DNA of 64,000 nucleotides from a bacterium BMS3Abin14 (GCA_002897695.1 BDTG01000010.1:1-64000), one strand, 5' to 3'. Positions 1 to 8,689 are shown, counted from the stretch's first letter. The notes: generated from the sequence alone by a model not told the origin. Numbers and translations: made by a program.

Positions 1-1
1 C

Positions 2-139
2 ATCTCCGTACTCAAACGCTCCTATGGCCTTTACCGCTGCAACTGGACAGGCTGGGCAGGTTTCCAGCAGTACGTTTGGAGCTCGGTGATTTCGTACAAT
101 CTGCTGGTGATGGCCAGACTTGATCTGGCCTCGGCTTAG
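2..139 (+). pseudogene. C-terminal end of an IS transposase, cut by the window edge
   Basis: The frame is open from the window edge to a TAG stop and encodes the last 45 residues of a DDE transposase. The residues ISVLKRSYGLYRCNWTGW followed by a GFQQYVWSSVISYNLL segment resemble the C-terminal conserved block (K/R-rich, then YGLxR) of IS5/IS1182/ISNCY-type transposases. The N-terminal part lies outside the window, so whether the element is intact cannot be judged. No convincing terminal inverted repeat was found in the 300 bases downstream. Family assignment is tentative; identity as a transposase tail is more likely than not. Confidence 0.6.
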
Positions 140-491
140 CAGGACATCGGAGGACTTGAAAAAACCGGCATGAAGGGGCGAGTGCGTCCCGATGAGACAG
201 GTTCCTTCATTTAATAGCGGTTTTGGTACCAATTTCAGCGTCCCCTTAATAACGACTTTGCGCTACCGTCGTTATGTGGTGAATTGTCACTTGGCCGCGG
301 ATGAAATCCAGGCTTTTCGGATGGGCACTAGACTAGACACTACTAATTATCTAAAATGGTACACGTTAGTACACATTTGGCCACAAATTGATTATATTGG
401 CAGATATTCAGGTTTAGGCCTAAGGGGCTAAGGGTGTTCAGAACACATTTTTTCTTACGCCACAATCCTCGGTCTGAACATCCCCATGATT
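140..491. other. Non-coding stretch beside the IS tail
   Basis: No supported gene. A 79-codon frame starting at 192 has no recognisable domain, no ribosome binding site and poor codon character. A short palindrome GTGTTCAGAACAC (434-446) followed by a T run could be a weak plus-strand terminator, but its loop would be only about three bases. Probably IS-flanking debris. Confidence 0.4.
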
Positions 492-893
492 TCAGTTGAC
501 ATCCCTCTCCGTCCTTATCTCCGATTCGTGCCTGACGTAGCGCACGGTGCGTTCCCGCGGTTCGGTCATCTCCCCGAGGAAGAACATCACGATGGACAGA
601 GCCAGAGAGAAAAGGAGGGCCCACCAGAACCCGTTCACGTGAAAGCCCGGAACGACGGTCGAGGCCAACAGGACCATGAGGGCGTTGAGGATGAAGGTGA
701 AAAGGCCGAGGGTCAGGACCGTCAGGGGGAGGGTCAAGATGAACAGGACCGGTCGCAAAAACCCGTTTGCAAAGCCCAGGATCACCGCCGTGACCAGGGC
801 GGCGAAAATGCCGTCCAGCCGGACTCCGGGCAGGATGTAAGCGGTCATGCCGATGGCCAGGGCGTAAATGAACCAGTTGACGAGAAAACGCAT
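492..893 (-). CDS. Phage-holin-family / YvlD-like inner membrane protein (PF04020)
   Basis: Encodes 133 residues with four predicted membrane helices: roughly residues 4-24, 28-48, 55-78 and 88-110, followed by a charged, arginine-rich cytoplasmic tail. The pattern (NWFIYALAIGMTAYILPGV, then ALVTAVILGFANGFLRPVL and LTLPLTVLTLGLFTFILNAL) is typical of the small PF04020 membrane family named for holins but found widely as chromosomal envelope proteins such as YvlD. The start is set by an AGGAGGT ribosome site just upstream of ATG 893. The open frame continues further upstream but that extension lacks an RBS and is not homologous. Function in the family is not established, and a role in envelope stress is only suggested elsewhere. 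It stands alone, divergent from the regulator at 1540. Confidence 0.82.
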   Translation of the reverse strand: MRFLVNWFIYALAIGMTAYILPGVRLDGIFAALVTAVILGFANGFLRPVLFILTLPLTVLTLGLFTFILNALMVLLASTVVPGFHVNGFWWALLFSLALSIVMFFLGEMTEPRERTVRYVRHESEIRTERDVN

Positions 894-990
894 GATAAAC
901 CTCCTGACGGAAGACGATGGCAACACGATAATTTGATATGATAACAAAAATTTGGGGCGGGTGCCCAAATCATTGCTGTATCTTTGAAAT

Positions 991-1245
991 TCAGGGCATG
1001 GGGTGGTACCGTAAATCCTGGAATTCAGGGAAAATGGTATTATCGCTTTCAGCGGAGTAAAAAATTGTAGCCGCCCGATCAAGAGAGCGGGGAAACAGAG
1101 GAAGATGAGCATGAGGCCGCCTGATATCACTAGAGTCTGCAAAGGTGCACAGATGGAGTTGGAGGTGGAGATCGTTTTCGCCAAAGAGGGAAACCAGTCG
1201 CCCGGGGAAGAGCATGGGTACGATGAGAACATCGTCGTCACGCAT
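991..1245 (-). CDS. Doubtful small hypothetical protein, possibly frameshifted
   Basis: An 84-codon frame begins at ATG 1245 behind a GAGGGAG ribosome-site-like sequence (MRDDDVLIVPMLFPGRL at the N-terminus). No family is recognised. The adjacent minus frame over about 1000-1130 would encode a strongly hydrophobic stretch (GLMLIFLCFPALLIGRL), which suggests that a small membrane protein may once have been read here with one frameshift. It could equally be non-coding. It overlaps no other gene and lies upstream of the YvlD-like gene in the same direction. Confidence 0.25.
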   Translation of the reverse strand: MRDDDVLIVPMLFPGRLVSLFGENDLHLQLHLCTFADSSDIRRPHAHLPLFPRSLDRAATIFYSAESDNTIFPEFQDLRYHPMP

Positions 1246-1322
1246 GGTGTGATCTCCCTCAGACAATTTAATGCGAAGCTTTTTCCCCGATGAATTGTAT
1301 AAACATTTCACAGTTTTTTTCC

Positions 1323-1351
1323 TTGATTTCCAACGTTTTCACTCCTAAATT
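1323..1351 (+). promoter_or_regulatory. Sigma-70-type promoter of FadR-family copy 1
   Basis: TTGATT (1323-1328), a 17-base spacer and TAAATT (1346-1351). The same hexamer geometry and the flanking CTTGATTTCC occur upstream of regulator copy 2 (13303-13331), which supports a conserved functional promoter. The implied 5' untranslated region is about 180 bases, long enough to hold an operator. Confidence 0.6.
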
Positions 1352-1539
1352 ACCAATCAGGGCTTTTGGAGGTTTTCGAAGTCTTCCGGGGGAAAGCTTT
1401 CCAGCGACCTTATTGTGTATTGCAGCTCATCAATGGTCGCTTTGTCCTCCAGGTGCGAGCCAATTCCGGAAATGGGTTCCGGCTTTGTTTTTTCTCCCGA
1501 ACCTGGTGCTCCTGGAACCGTGGGAAGGGGCAGTCTCAG

Positions 1540-2241
1540 ATGTTCAAGCCGATCAAGAAGACGAAAGTTTATGAAGAGATTGTCGCCAAGATGACCGAGA
1601 TGATCGGCGGCGGCATTCTCAAGGAGGGCGATCAGCTTCCGGGGGAGCGGGAGTTGGCGGAGACGTTCAGCGTGAGCAGGTCCTCTCTCCGGGAGGCTCT
1701 TAGGACGCTCGAGAGCCAGGGTTTTCTGGAAAGCAGACAGGGAAACGGGACGTACGTGGCCAGTCAGCCGGTGGAGCTGCTGGTGAAGCCCTTTGCTGCC
1801 TTTATCCTATCTGAAAAGCATGCGCAGCGTGAACTGTTCGAGGTGCGCCGGTTGATAGAACCTCAGGTCGCCTATCTGGCTGCCGAGCGGGCCACGCCTG
1901 AGGAGATTAAGCAGATGGAAAAGATCCTCGGCGATCAGGAAACACAGGTTGCAGAGGGAGGAACGGGCACGGAAGTTGACAAGGCGTTCCATAAGGCGCT
2001 GGCGGAGGCGGCAAAAAACCGGATTCTTCTTCGAATGATGGACGCTGCCATGGAGTTTTTCAGCGAGAGTCGTGATAACTACCTGCAGATCAAGGGTAGG
2101 CCGAAACAGTCCCTTGTTCGCCACAAAGAGATGCTCAGCGCCATTAAAGCGGGGGATAAGAAGCTCACGGCCGGCATAATGCGCAAGCACCTCGAGGACA
2201 TCGAGAGCAGTCTGTTTGAGGTAGGAAACAGGGAAATTTAG
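1540..2241 (+). CDS. FadR/GntR-family transcriptional regulator, paralogue 1 of 3
   Basis: Encodes 233 residues. Residues 1-75 form a GntR winged helix: VYEEIVAKMTEMI, then LKEGDQLPGERELAETFSVS, then SRSSLREALRTLESQGFLES and GNGTYVA. Residues about 95-225 form an all-helical FCD ligand domain (RRLIEPQVAYLAAERAT, later AFHKALAEAAKNRILLRMM and HKEMLSAIKAGDKK). The FCD metal/ligand pattern D/E..H...H is visible. Proteins of this FadR subfamily usually repress transport and oxidation of organic acids and release DNA on binding the acid. The start is the ATG beginning MFKPIKKT, shared with the copies at 13417 and 50713. It is about 96 percent identical to copy 3 by eye. A TIR-like gene follows after 50 bases and may be co-transcribed. 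Its ligand is unknown. Confidence 0.9.
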   Translation: MFKPIKKTKVYEEIVAKMTEMIGGGILKEGDQLPGERELAETFSVSRSSLREALRTLESQGFLESRQGNGTYVASQPVELLVKPFAAFILSEKHAQRELFEVRRLIEPQVAYLAAERATPEEIKQMEKILGDQETQVAEGGTGTEVDKAFHKALAEAAKNRILLRMMDAAMEFFSESRDNYLQIKGRPKQSLVRHKEMLSAIKAGDKKLTAGIMRKHLEDIESSLFEVGNREI

Positions 2242-2291
2242 GAAAACCCCGCCGGAAAAGATACCTGAGATAATTTCCAACGGGACCAGGG

Positions 2292-3269
2292 GTGGCTGTT
2301 TTTATTAACGTGGAGATTCCAGTGGACGATAAAATGGTTTCAAACGCGGGTAAATCCATTAATTCCTGGCTTGAATGGCTAAGGGGGATAAACCCGAAAG
2401 CCGTCAAATTCAATGATCCGGAGGTGGAAACCCTGGAAAATGGGGTCTCGGAAGCAGCCCTCGATCTGTTCGGCCGGGATTCCATGGAGTTCGATAAGTT
2501 CCACGAGTTCAGGGTCTGTCACGGGAACTGGTCGCTCATGGATCCGTCCTCTGAAAAGCAGATCAAGTTCGAAAGAGGAGTCCCCAATGCAATCACAGAC
2601 CTGGAGGAGTTGCTCACCCTGATCGATTCACTGCATCCGTCACCCGGGGAAGATTCCATCGAGGCAACCCTGCTGGAGGCGGAGATAGTCCCCCGCCGAA
2701 AAACCGTCGAAAAACCGACGATGGAGAAAAAGACCACGCCGCCGTCTACTCCCCGAAAACCTGTCAAGGAAAAGGCAACAGCTCCGGCTAAAGCCCCTGA
2801 CAAACCGACCGTAAAAGGAAAGGTCCTTCTCCTGCACAGCGGGGAAAATGAGATGACTCTGAATATCATCGACCTCCTCGACAGGTTGAATATCGACACC
2901 GTCATGCCGGACGACAATGGGGAGGACTCGATCTCCGGTCTGGCGAGGATCGCAGAAAGGCAGGACACCAGGTTCGCCCTGTTCCTTCTGAGCGCCGACG
3001 AGAAAAGCCTGTTTGGCAGCCTGCCAGGCAAGATTGTCAAAGGAAAGTCCCGGCCGGCTGACATCTTCGAACTGGGATTCCTGGCGGGCAACCTGGGCCC
3101 GGGCTATGTGGGGCTTGTTTTTCAAAAGGATAGGGGGCTCGATATTCCTGCAGATCTCTTCGGGATCAACTATGTCCCCTTCGAGGCCGGCGGTGGGTGG
3201 AAGATCAACCTGGTGAAGCTTCTCAAGTTGGCGGGGTTCAACGTGGACGCCAACGTCCTTTTCGAATAA
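2292..3269 (+). CDS. TIR-like predicted nucleotide-binding protein (CAP12/Pycsar TIR type) with novel N-terminus
   Basis: Encodes 325 residues. Residues 1-135 match no family I know and are rich in charged residues. Residues about 137-180 are a Lys/Pro/Thr-rich linker (KKTTPPSTPRKPVKEKATAP). Residues about 182-325 have the PF10137 TIR-like fold: a first strand KVLLLHS, a central RFALFLLSADEK strand, then the signature IFELGFLAGNLG with candidate catalytic Glu260, GLDIPADLFGINYVPFE, and a closing WKINLVKLLKLAGFNVD. Family members are NAD-cleaving or nucleotide-binding effectors in anti-phage signalling. Here no cyclase or other sensor gene is adjacent; the only neighbour is the FadR-like regulator. 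GTG 2292 is the best start, with a weak GACCAGGG ribosome site. The defence role is inferred, the domain call is firm. Confidence 0.75.
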   Translation: MAVFINVEIPVDDKMVSNAGKSINSWLEWLRGINPKAVKFNDPEVETLENGVSEAALDLFGRDSMEFDKFHEFRVCHGNWSLMDPSSEKQIKFERGVPNAITDLEELLTLIDSLHPSPGEDSIEATLLEAEIVPRRKTVEKPTMEKKTTPPSTPRKPVKEKATAPAKAPDKPTVKGKVLLLHSGENEMTLNIIDLLDRLNIDTVMPDDNGEDSISGLARIAERQDTRFALFLLSADEKSLFGSLPGKIVKGKSRPADIFELGFLAGNLGPGYVGLVFQKDRGLDIPADLFGINYVPFEAGGGWKINLVKLLKLAGFNVDANVLFE

Positions 3270-3716
3270 CCTTTCTCTCGCCCGTTCGCTTAGGCTCGCT
3301 CAAGCACCGCCCTTAACTCTCCTCCAACTTCATGCTTCCTTCATGATGGTGATTTATATTGATGACAAACGGCATGAGTAAGCCGTTGGGCGTCACACCG
3401 AAAATGGTGTCGGAACCATCCGGATAAAGAATCAAGTAGCGGCGGACTTCCCGTCTTTGGCTCAGGACCTGAACAAAGAGGGTAACGAGGGTCGCTGATC
3501 GTCAGTTTTTCTGTGCTGATCATGGTTTTTCTATGCAGATCATTGGGATGATTGTATTCAATCAGACAAGGCAACATCGCAAAAAAGAGTCTGGCAGGCT
3601 GTTGAAAAACTCGTAAGGATAGCCGCAGCGCTTTGGAGTGTGGTGGTTTATTTTGAAATGTGGCAGTTTATGAAGTGCCGCAATCGGAGGCAGGATAACT
3701 TTTATCAGGAGCCAAT
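3270..3716. other. Intergenic region with possible IS-end remnant
   Basis: No supported gene. The sequence AGGCTGTTGAAAAACTC near 3597 resembles terminal repeats of some IS1182/IS5-type elements, but no partner repeat or transposase was found within the region. Open frames here are short and lack ribosome sites. Confidence 0.35.
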
Positions 3717-4136
3717 ATGCAGTTGAGCGGCCAAAGTATGAGCAGACATTTTAACCAGATCGCCGGTTTGACCGCTTCTTTCCATCGTTTGTTTCTCACT
3801 ATTACACAGGCGTTTCAGGATTCCCGTTTTGTGCTTCACACCATCGGCAAGTTAAGGCGTGTTTGGGTGGTTCATTTCCGAAAAGAATATGTTCAGCGCC
3901 AGCTTCTTGTCCGCATCGGCGATTGCCGCCAATGCGGCACCTGCTGTAACCTGCTCTTTACCTGTCCGATGCTGACAAAACAAGGGAGATGTTTTGTCTA
4001 CGGTTCCTGCCGTCCGCAGGCCTGCAAGGTTTTCCCGATTGATCAGCGGGATATAGATGAAGTAAAACTTTGCGCCGGTCAATGCGGATACCGTTTTGAC
4101 AACGGATATTCCGAAAATACGGTAAGTCTTCCCTGA
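3717..4136 (+). CDS. YkgJ-family cysteine-cluster protein
   Basis: Encodes up to 139 residues; ATG 3738 is an alternative start. The second half carries the cysteine-rich core of the YkgJ/CxxCxxCC family: GDCRQCGTCCNLLFTCP at about 67-83, followed by CFVYGSCRPQACKVFPI and a final C..QCGY. The eight or more cysteines are expected to bind zinc or an Fe-S cluster. No activity has been proven for most members. The N-terminal 60 residues are basic and partly hydrophobic, possibly associating with the membrane. It lies upstream of, and in the same direction as, the PAP2/LssY lipid operon, where similar proteins are sometimes found, but the 140-base gap leaves co-transcription uncertain. Confidence 0.72.
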   Translation: MQLSGQSMSRHFNQIAGLTASFHRLFLTITQAFQDSRFVLHTIGKLRRVWVVHFRKEYVQRQLLVRIGDCRQCGTCCNLLFTCPMLTKQGRCFVYGSCRPQACKVFPIDQRDIDEVKLCAGQCGYRFDNGYSENTVSLP

Positions 4137-4282
4137 AAAATGGTGCCACCTGAAAGTGGGGTTTTCCTTCATACTATTGAGTATGAAGGGGGGGTGATCG
4201 GGTGCGGTATTCTGGTGACCCTCTACTGGCGTAGATGGAAGGACGGTTTACTCCAGGCACGACAATGGGAGAAATGATGGCG

Positions 4283-4882
4283 ATGAATCTGAATGTTCAA
4301 ATTTTTCAGTGGATTCATGCCGGCGCCGGAACTCGTCCGGTTGTGGATGGGTTTGCCGTCTTTTTTGCCGAAGGCGGCCCCTATCTGCTGGCGGTCCTGT
4401 TTGTCGTTCTCTGGTTTTTTGTGGACAACAATAAAAAAACCGCTCTGCTGGAAGCAACCGAGGCCGCCATCGCCGGCCTGACCATTAACCAGTTGATAGG
4501 CCTGTTCTACTTTCACCCGCGTCCTTACATGATTGGACTTTGCACACCGCTCTTCCCGCATGGTCCGGAAACCTCTTTCCCCAGTGATCATGCCACGTTG
4601 ATGTTTGCCTCTGCATTCTATCTGTTAATGGCCCGGCGTTGGACCGCTTGCGGTATTGTGCTTCTGGTTGTCGCTACACTGACCGCCTGGGGACGGGTAT
4701 ACAGCGGTATCCATTTTCCCTTTGACATGGCCGGTAGCCTGGTTGTCGGGCTGGTGAGCACCGGATTGATCCACTGGCTTGCAGGACGCCTTAACCCTTT
4801 AAACATGAAACTGATCCGGGTCAGCCACCAATTGATGGCCCGTGTCATCCCGTCGCGAAGCCATGGAACAAGGAGACGGTAA
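4283..4882 (+). CDS. PAP2-family undecaprenyl-diphosphate phosphatase, BcrC-like
   Basis: About 199 residues, an inner membrane phosphatase with five or six helices. All three PAP2 catalytic motifs are visible: the FHPRPYM version of KxxxxxxRP near residue 75, PSDHAT near 98, and GRVYSGIHFPFDM (SRxxxxxHxxxD type) near 140. BcrC-type enzymes dephosphorylate undecaprenyl diphosphate on the outer face of the membrane, recycling the carrier for peptidoglycan and O-antigen. The preferred start is MNLNVQIF; ATGs at 4274 and 4235 are in frame. It opens a tightly packed operon and ends five bases before the DedA-PAP2-LssY gene, so a role in remodelling lipid phosphates at the envelope fits. The substrate is inferred. 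Confidence 0.85.
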   Translation: MNLNVQIFQWIHAGAGTRPVVDGFAVFFAEGGPYLLAVLFVVLWFFVDNNKKTALLEATEAAIAGLTINQLIGLFYFHPRPYMIGLCTPLFPHGPETSFPSDHATLMFASAFYLLMARRWTACGIVLLVVATLTAWGRVYSGIHFPFDMAGSLVVGLVSTGLIHWLAGRLNPLNMKLIRVSHQLMARVIPSRSHGTRRR

Positions 4883-4887
4883 CCCCT

Positions 4888-6942
4888 GTGCTTTATATAA
4901 AAGCATTACTGGTTTTTATAACCCATCACCCCGCCCTCGCCTACGGGGGAATTTTCCTGATCTCCCTTTCTGAATCCCTGGCGTTGATCGGTTTGATTGT
5001 TCCCGGTACGGTTATCATGTTCGGCGTGGGCGCGATTGTGGCCACGGGCAGCCTCGGGCTGAAGCCCGTCCTGTTGCTGGCCGCCGCCGGAGCCATTGCC
5101 GGGGACGGCATCAGCTACTGGCTGGGTCACCACTACCATGAAAAGCTGCGGCGGATCTGGCCTTTTTCCCGCTATCACGGCATGCTGCAAAATGGAGAGG
5201 CCTTTTTTCATCGGCATGGCGGCAAAAGCGTCCTGTTTGGTCGTTTTGTCGGCCCGGTACGTCCGGTAATCCCGATTGTGGCCGGAATGCTGGGCATGAG
5301 TCCGCTGCATTTTGGCGTCGTCAACGTGTTGTCGGCCATCGGCTGGGCCTTCGTCTATATTCTGCCGGGAGTCTTTTTCGGAACCTCGCTGGCAGTGGCC
5401 GGCGCGGTCAGCACTCGACTGGCCATGCTCATTTTCATTCTCCTCGCTGCCATGTGGGGTTTCATCTGGCTTAGCCGTAAGCTGGTTTTACTGGTCGGAC
5501 GTCGAGGGCCGATCTGGCTTGCCGCGCTGAAAGGCTGGGCCGCCGCGGACACACCTGTCCATGGGGTAGTGCTTCCCGTAAAACGGCTCCTCCTTTATTT
5601 ATTCCTTCGTCAGCAGGGAGATGAGTTATTTCTCGGATTTTTGGTCCTGATGCTTTTTGTCGCAGGATGGGGATTTCTCGGCATTTTGCAGGATGTCCTG
5701 GCCAAAGATCCGCTGGTGATTGCGGATCAGGCGGTTTATCATTTTTTTCAATCTCTGCGAACTCCATGGGCGGATCATATACTGGTAACCGTCACGGAAC
5801 TCGGCGATTCTTTTGTAAATATTTGCATATTCGGCGCGGTTTTGCTCGTTCTCCTTCTCAAACACCGCTACCGCACCGCTGGATATTGGGTGTTGGCCAT
5901 ACTCGGTGGTTTGTCGGGTGTTCAATCGCTGAAATGGTTGGTCCATCTGCCACGGCCCGTGGCCCTCTACCATGGGACCTCGGCCTATGGATTTCCCAGC
6001 GGCCATACAACCATGAGCGTTATCCTTTTTGGTTTTCTCGCTATCTTAATTGCCAGGGGCCTTTCCAGCACACTGCGCTGGGGATTATTTGTCAGCGTCT
6101 TTTTGATCTCCTTTATTGTCGCGATCTCCCGCCTTTACCTGGGCGCCCACTGGCTTTCCGGTGTCCTGGGCGGATTTTTCATCGGCGCAAGCTGGGTCGC
6201 CCTGCTTGGAATCGCCTACCTGAAAAAACCGGATGAAGGCATGCCTCGGCGTTTGCTGGGGCTTGTGACCGTACTCGTTATCGTGATTGCCGGTGGCTGG
6301 CATGTGACCCAACGCCACGAAAGAGATCTTGTATTTTACGCTCCCCGATACAATGTGCAATCCTTGTCGCTCGCGAAATGGTTGGGCGATGGTTGGCGCG
6401 AACTTCCCGCTTGGCGGATTGACATGGAGGGCGAATGGGAACAACCTCTCACCATTCAGTGGGCCGGATCACCAGATGAATTGGCTCAATATCTGTTAAC
6501 CGGGGGATGGCAGCGCCCGCCGGCGTTGAACCTGAAAAATTTCCTGGGGATGTTTTCTCCGGACACGCCCATTGAAAAGTTGCCTGTTCTGCCGCATCTT
6601 CACAATGGCCGGGTTGACCGCCTGCGCCTTGTTCACCGGGGAAAGGATAAGCGCTGGGTGCTGCGTCTCTGGCCTGCGGATGCGAGGATCGCCGGAAACA
6701 ATGCCCCCCTTTTCGTGGGAACGATAGAGACGCAGCATCGCCGTCACCTGACCGGATTGATCACCGCGGCACAGGACGCGGGTGAGTATGACCGCTCCCT
6801 GATCGCGCTGGAAAAGGAGCTCCATGATCGATTCGCCATGAAGCGGGTCAATCGGAGAAACAGTGGATATCACGTCAGCCGGGAACATATCCGGGTGCGC
6901 TGGCAGGGCGGGGTGTTGCTGCTATGGGGAAATGCAGTTTGA
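4888..6942 (+). CDS. Three-domain membrane protein: DedA - PAP2 phosphatase - LssY C-terminal domain
   Basis: 684 residues. Residues 1-200 are a DedA/SNARE-associated domain (SESLALIGLIVPGTVIMF, then FGRFVGPVRPVIPIVAG), a family now linked to lipid-carrier flipping. Residues about 245-430 are a PAP2 phosphatase with KWLVHLPRP, FPSGHTT and SRLYLGAHWLSG. Residues about 450-684 are the soluble LssY-like C-terminal domain first named from a Legionella secretion locus. The start is GTG 4888 behind AGGAG. The combination in one chain suggests coupled transport and dephosphorylation of an isoprenoid or phospholipid phosphate, which is inference. It overlaps the downstream acyltransferase by 19 bases, showing translational coupling. 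Confidence 0.88.
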   Translation: MLYIKALLVFITHHPALAYGGIFLISLSESLALIGLIVPGTVIMFGVGAIVATGSLGLKPVLLLAAAGAIAGDGISYWLGHHYHEKLRRIWPFSRYHGMLQNGEAFFHRHGGKSVLFGRFVGPVRPVIPIVAGMLGMSPLHFGVVNVLSAIGWAFVYILPGVFFGTSLAVAGAVSTRLAMLIFILLAAMWGFIWLSRKLVLLVGRRGPIWLAALKGWAAADTPVHGVVLPVKRLLLYLFLRQQGDELFLGFLVLMLFVAGWGFLGILQDVLAKDPLVIADQAVYHFFQSLRTPWADHILVTVTELGDSFVNICIFGAVLLVLLLKHRYRTAGYWVLAILGGLSGVQSLKWLVHLPRPVALYHGTSAYGFPSGHTTMSVILFGFLAILIARGLSSTLRWGLFVSVFLISFIVAISRLYLGAHWLSGVLGGFFIGASWVALLGIAYLKKPDEGMPRRLLGLVTVLVIVIAGGWHVTQRHERDLVFYAPRYNVQSLSLAKWLGDGWRELPAWRIDMEGEWEQPLTIQWAGSPDELAQYLLTGGWQRPPALNLKNFLGMFSPDTPIEKLPVLPHLHNGRVDRLRLVHRGKDKRWVLRLWPADARIAGNNAPLFVGTIETQHRRHLTGLITAAQDAGEYDRSLIALEKELHDRFAMKRVNRRNSGYHVSREHIRVRWQGGVLLLWGNAV

Positions 6943-7619
6943 GTATTAAATTCAAAGGCTGGATCTTATCCTGGATTTTGCGTTTACAACGCATGACCTG
7001 GCGGGTTCATATTGAAGGACGTGCGCACCTGGACGGGTTGTACGCTGACGAAAAGCGTTTTCTCCTTTGTTTCTGGCACGGAAAATACGTGCCGATATTT
7101 CCCCTGCTGGAAGGCTGCAAGGCGTGCGTTGTCAGCAGCCGGTCAGTGCGGGGAAGCGTTATCGCTGAAATCGGCAGAAAATTCGGTTATCAGAGTGCCC
7201 AGATGCCGGACCGCCCAAGGCGTGATGCCCTCAGGCTTATGGGGGAAGTTCTGCCCGATGCCCGTGCATGGGGAATCGCAGTGGATGGTCCACTGGGTCC
7301 ACGTGGCCGGGTAAAGAGCGGCGTGATACGGATGGCGTCGACGCTTGGATTTGACCTTTTGCCGGTTTCTTTGGATAGCCGTCGGAAAATGGTGTTTAAC
7401 AAACGATGGGACCGGATGGAGCTCCCTTTGCCCTTCACAACGGTATGCCTGGTTTTTGGTGAGCCCATCAAGGTGCCGCCCGAACTTCATTCCGGACAGG
7501 TTAAAAATCTGGCGGACAAACTTGCTGAAGCCATCTCGCAGCTGGATACAAAGGCCGGGAATATGGTCCACAGAAACGTGCCGCCCAAGGAATGTCCAAA
7601 GTATTTTCATCGACGATGA
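6924..7619 (+). CDS. DUF374 / LPLAT-superfamily acyltransferase
   Basis: 231 residues. The PF04028 pattern is clear: a short N-terminal amphipathic segment, CFWHGKYVPIFPLL in place of the usual HxxxxD acyltransferase motif, SSRSVRGSVIAEIGRKFGY, then AVDGPLGPRGRVKSGVIRMAS and a closing FGEPIKVPP. Related proteins transfer acyl chains to lipid A or other envelope lipids. The start ATG lies inside the end of the preceding lssY-type gene, and its own end overlaps the flippase-like gene by 28 bases, so all are one transcript. The acceptor is unknown. It is likely anchored at the cytoplasmic face of the inner membrane. Confidence 0.85.
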   Translation: MGKCSLSIKFKGWILSWILRLQRMTWRVHIEGRAHLDGLYADEKRFLLCFWHGKYVPIFPLLEGCKACVVSSRSVRGSVIAEIGRKFGYQSAQMPDRPRRDALRLMGEVLPDARAWGIAVDGPLGPRGRVKSGVIRMASTLGFDLLPVSLDSRRKMVFNKRWDRMELPLPFTTVCLVFGEPIKVPPELHSGQVKNLADKLAEAISQLDTKAGNMVHRNVPPKECPKYFHRR

Positions 7620-8689
7620 AAATGTTTCGTCCAATATCACACCATGTACCCGTGCATGTCTCCAGGCGTGTCCTGGCTTATTTCGGGCTGGCCGGGCTGT
7701 TTTTCCTGCTGTCCTTCACCTCCATCTATTTTGTTCATCGAATCTTTTCAGGGGGGCAGTTAAGCATAGCCCCCAACCTGCTTTCGGTTCGTGTCATCAG
7801 TGTCTTGGCAGTATTATTGGTCCTGTATTTCCTGGCCGACGGTCTGCGGCTCTATTGCGTCATCCGGGCGATGGGGTTCCGTATCCCGTTTGCGTATATC
7901 ATCAAACTTGTCTTCGTAAACATATTCGTTTCAAACGTCACGCCCCTTGCCACCGGCGGCGGTGTGGTCCAGGTCTATTTTATGAAGCAAAAAGGAATGC
8001 CCGTTGGAGAGGCGACGGCGGCCACATCGATCAGAACCATACTGGCCGCCCTGATACTTTTCACGCTCACACCCGTCATCATTTGGGCCGAACCGAATTT
8101 GTTCGGTATGTTTTTACATAGAAGTCTGCTTTATGGCATCGCCGGGTTTTCATGTCTTTACCTCGCGGTTTTCTGGGTCATCCTTTTCCGAATCGGGGTA
8201 ATCAAGCGCTGGATGTTCAGGGTATTGATGTTGCTCAATATCCTCAAAATTGTATCACGGCGGAGGTCCAGGTCCCTTTTTATGAAAATTTCTCGTGAAT
8301 TGAACCTGTTTTCAAATGCGTTCAAACGGTATTTCAGGTACAGCCCGGGCTGGGCCGCACTGTCCTGTGCGTGCACGGCTCTTTTTTTGCTTCTGCTGTT
8401 TTCTTTTTCCGTCGTCCTGATCAGGGCGTTAGGGTATCAGGTGCCGTTGTTGACAGTGCTGTCCTTCCAGGTGGTGGTGACCTTTTTCATGTACTTTGCC
8501 CCGACCCCGGGGGCCGCAGGGGTCGCCGAAGGCGGGTACGGGCTTTTGTTCGTCCAACTGGTGCAAAAACAGGACATTACGCTGTTGACCCTGTCCTGGC
8601 GATTTCTGACCATCTATGTCGGGGTGCTGATCGGTATTTTTGTTATCTACAAAGAAATTTTTAACCGTGGAAAGGCAGCCCGGCAATGA
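7592..8689 (+). CDS. Lysylphosphatidylglycerol-synthase-type flippase domain protein (UPF0104)
   Basis: 365 residues with about eight membrane helices. The UPF0104/AglD-like signatures are present: VNIFVSNVTPLATGGGVVQ near residue 110 and FAPTPGAAGVAEGGY near 304. This is the flippase half of MprF alone; the aminoacyl-transferase half is absent, so it does not by itself modify lipids with amino acids. Stand-alone members are thought to move lipids or lipid-linked sugars across the inner membrane. Coupling is tight: it overlaps the upstream acyltransferase by 28 bases and the downstream glycosyltransferase fusion by four (ATGA). Context suggests translocation of the lipid product of this operon. 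Confidence 0.85.
   Translation: MSKVFSSTMKMFRPISHHVPVHVSRRVLAYFGLAGLFFLLSFTSIYFVHRIFSGGQLSIAPNLLSVRVISVLAVLLVLYFLADGLRLYCVIRAMGFRIPFAYIIKLVFVNIFVSNVTPLATGGGVVQVYFMKQKGMPVGEATAATSIRTILAALILFTLTPVIIWAEPNLFGMFLHRSLLYGIAGFSCLYLAVFWVILFRIGVIKRWMFRVLMLLNILKIVSRRRSRSLFMKISRELNLFSNAFKRYFRYSPGWAALSCACTALFLLLLFSFSVVLIRALGYQVPLLTVLSFQVVVTFFMYFAPTPGAAGVAEGGYGLLFVQLVQKQDITLLTLSWRFLTIYVGVLIGIFVIYKEIFNRGKAARQ

Noticed and set aside
486-941. 151-codon plus-strand frame opposite the YvlD-like gene
   Set aside because: Charged, low-complexity translation; the opposite strand has a membrane protein with a perfect ribosome site.
7345-8121. 258-codon plus-strand frame across the acyltransferase and flippase genes
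   Set aside because: Both real genes overlap each other here and have family matches; this frame has none.
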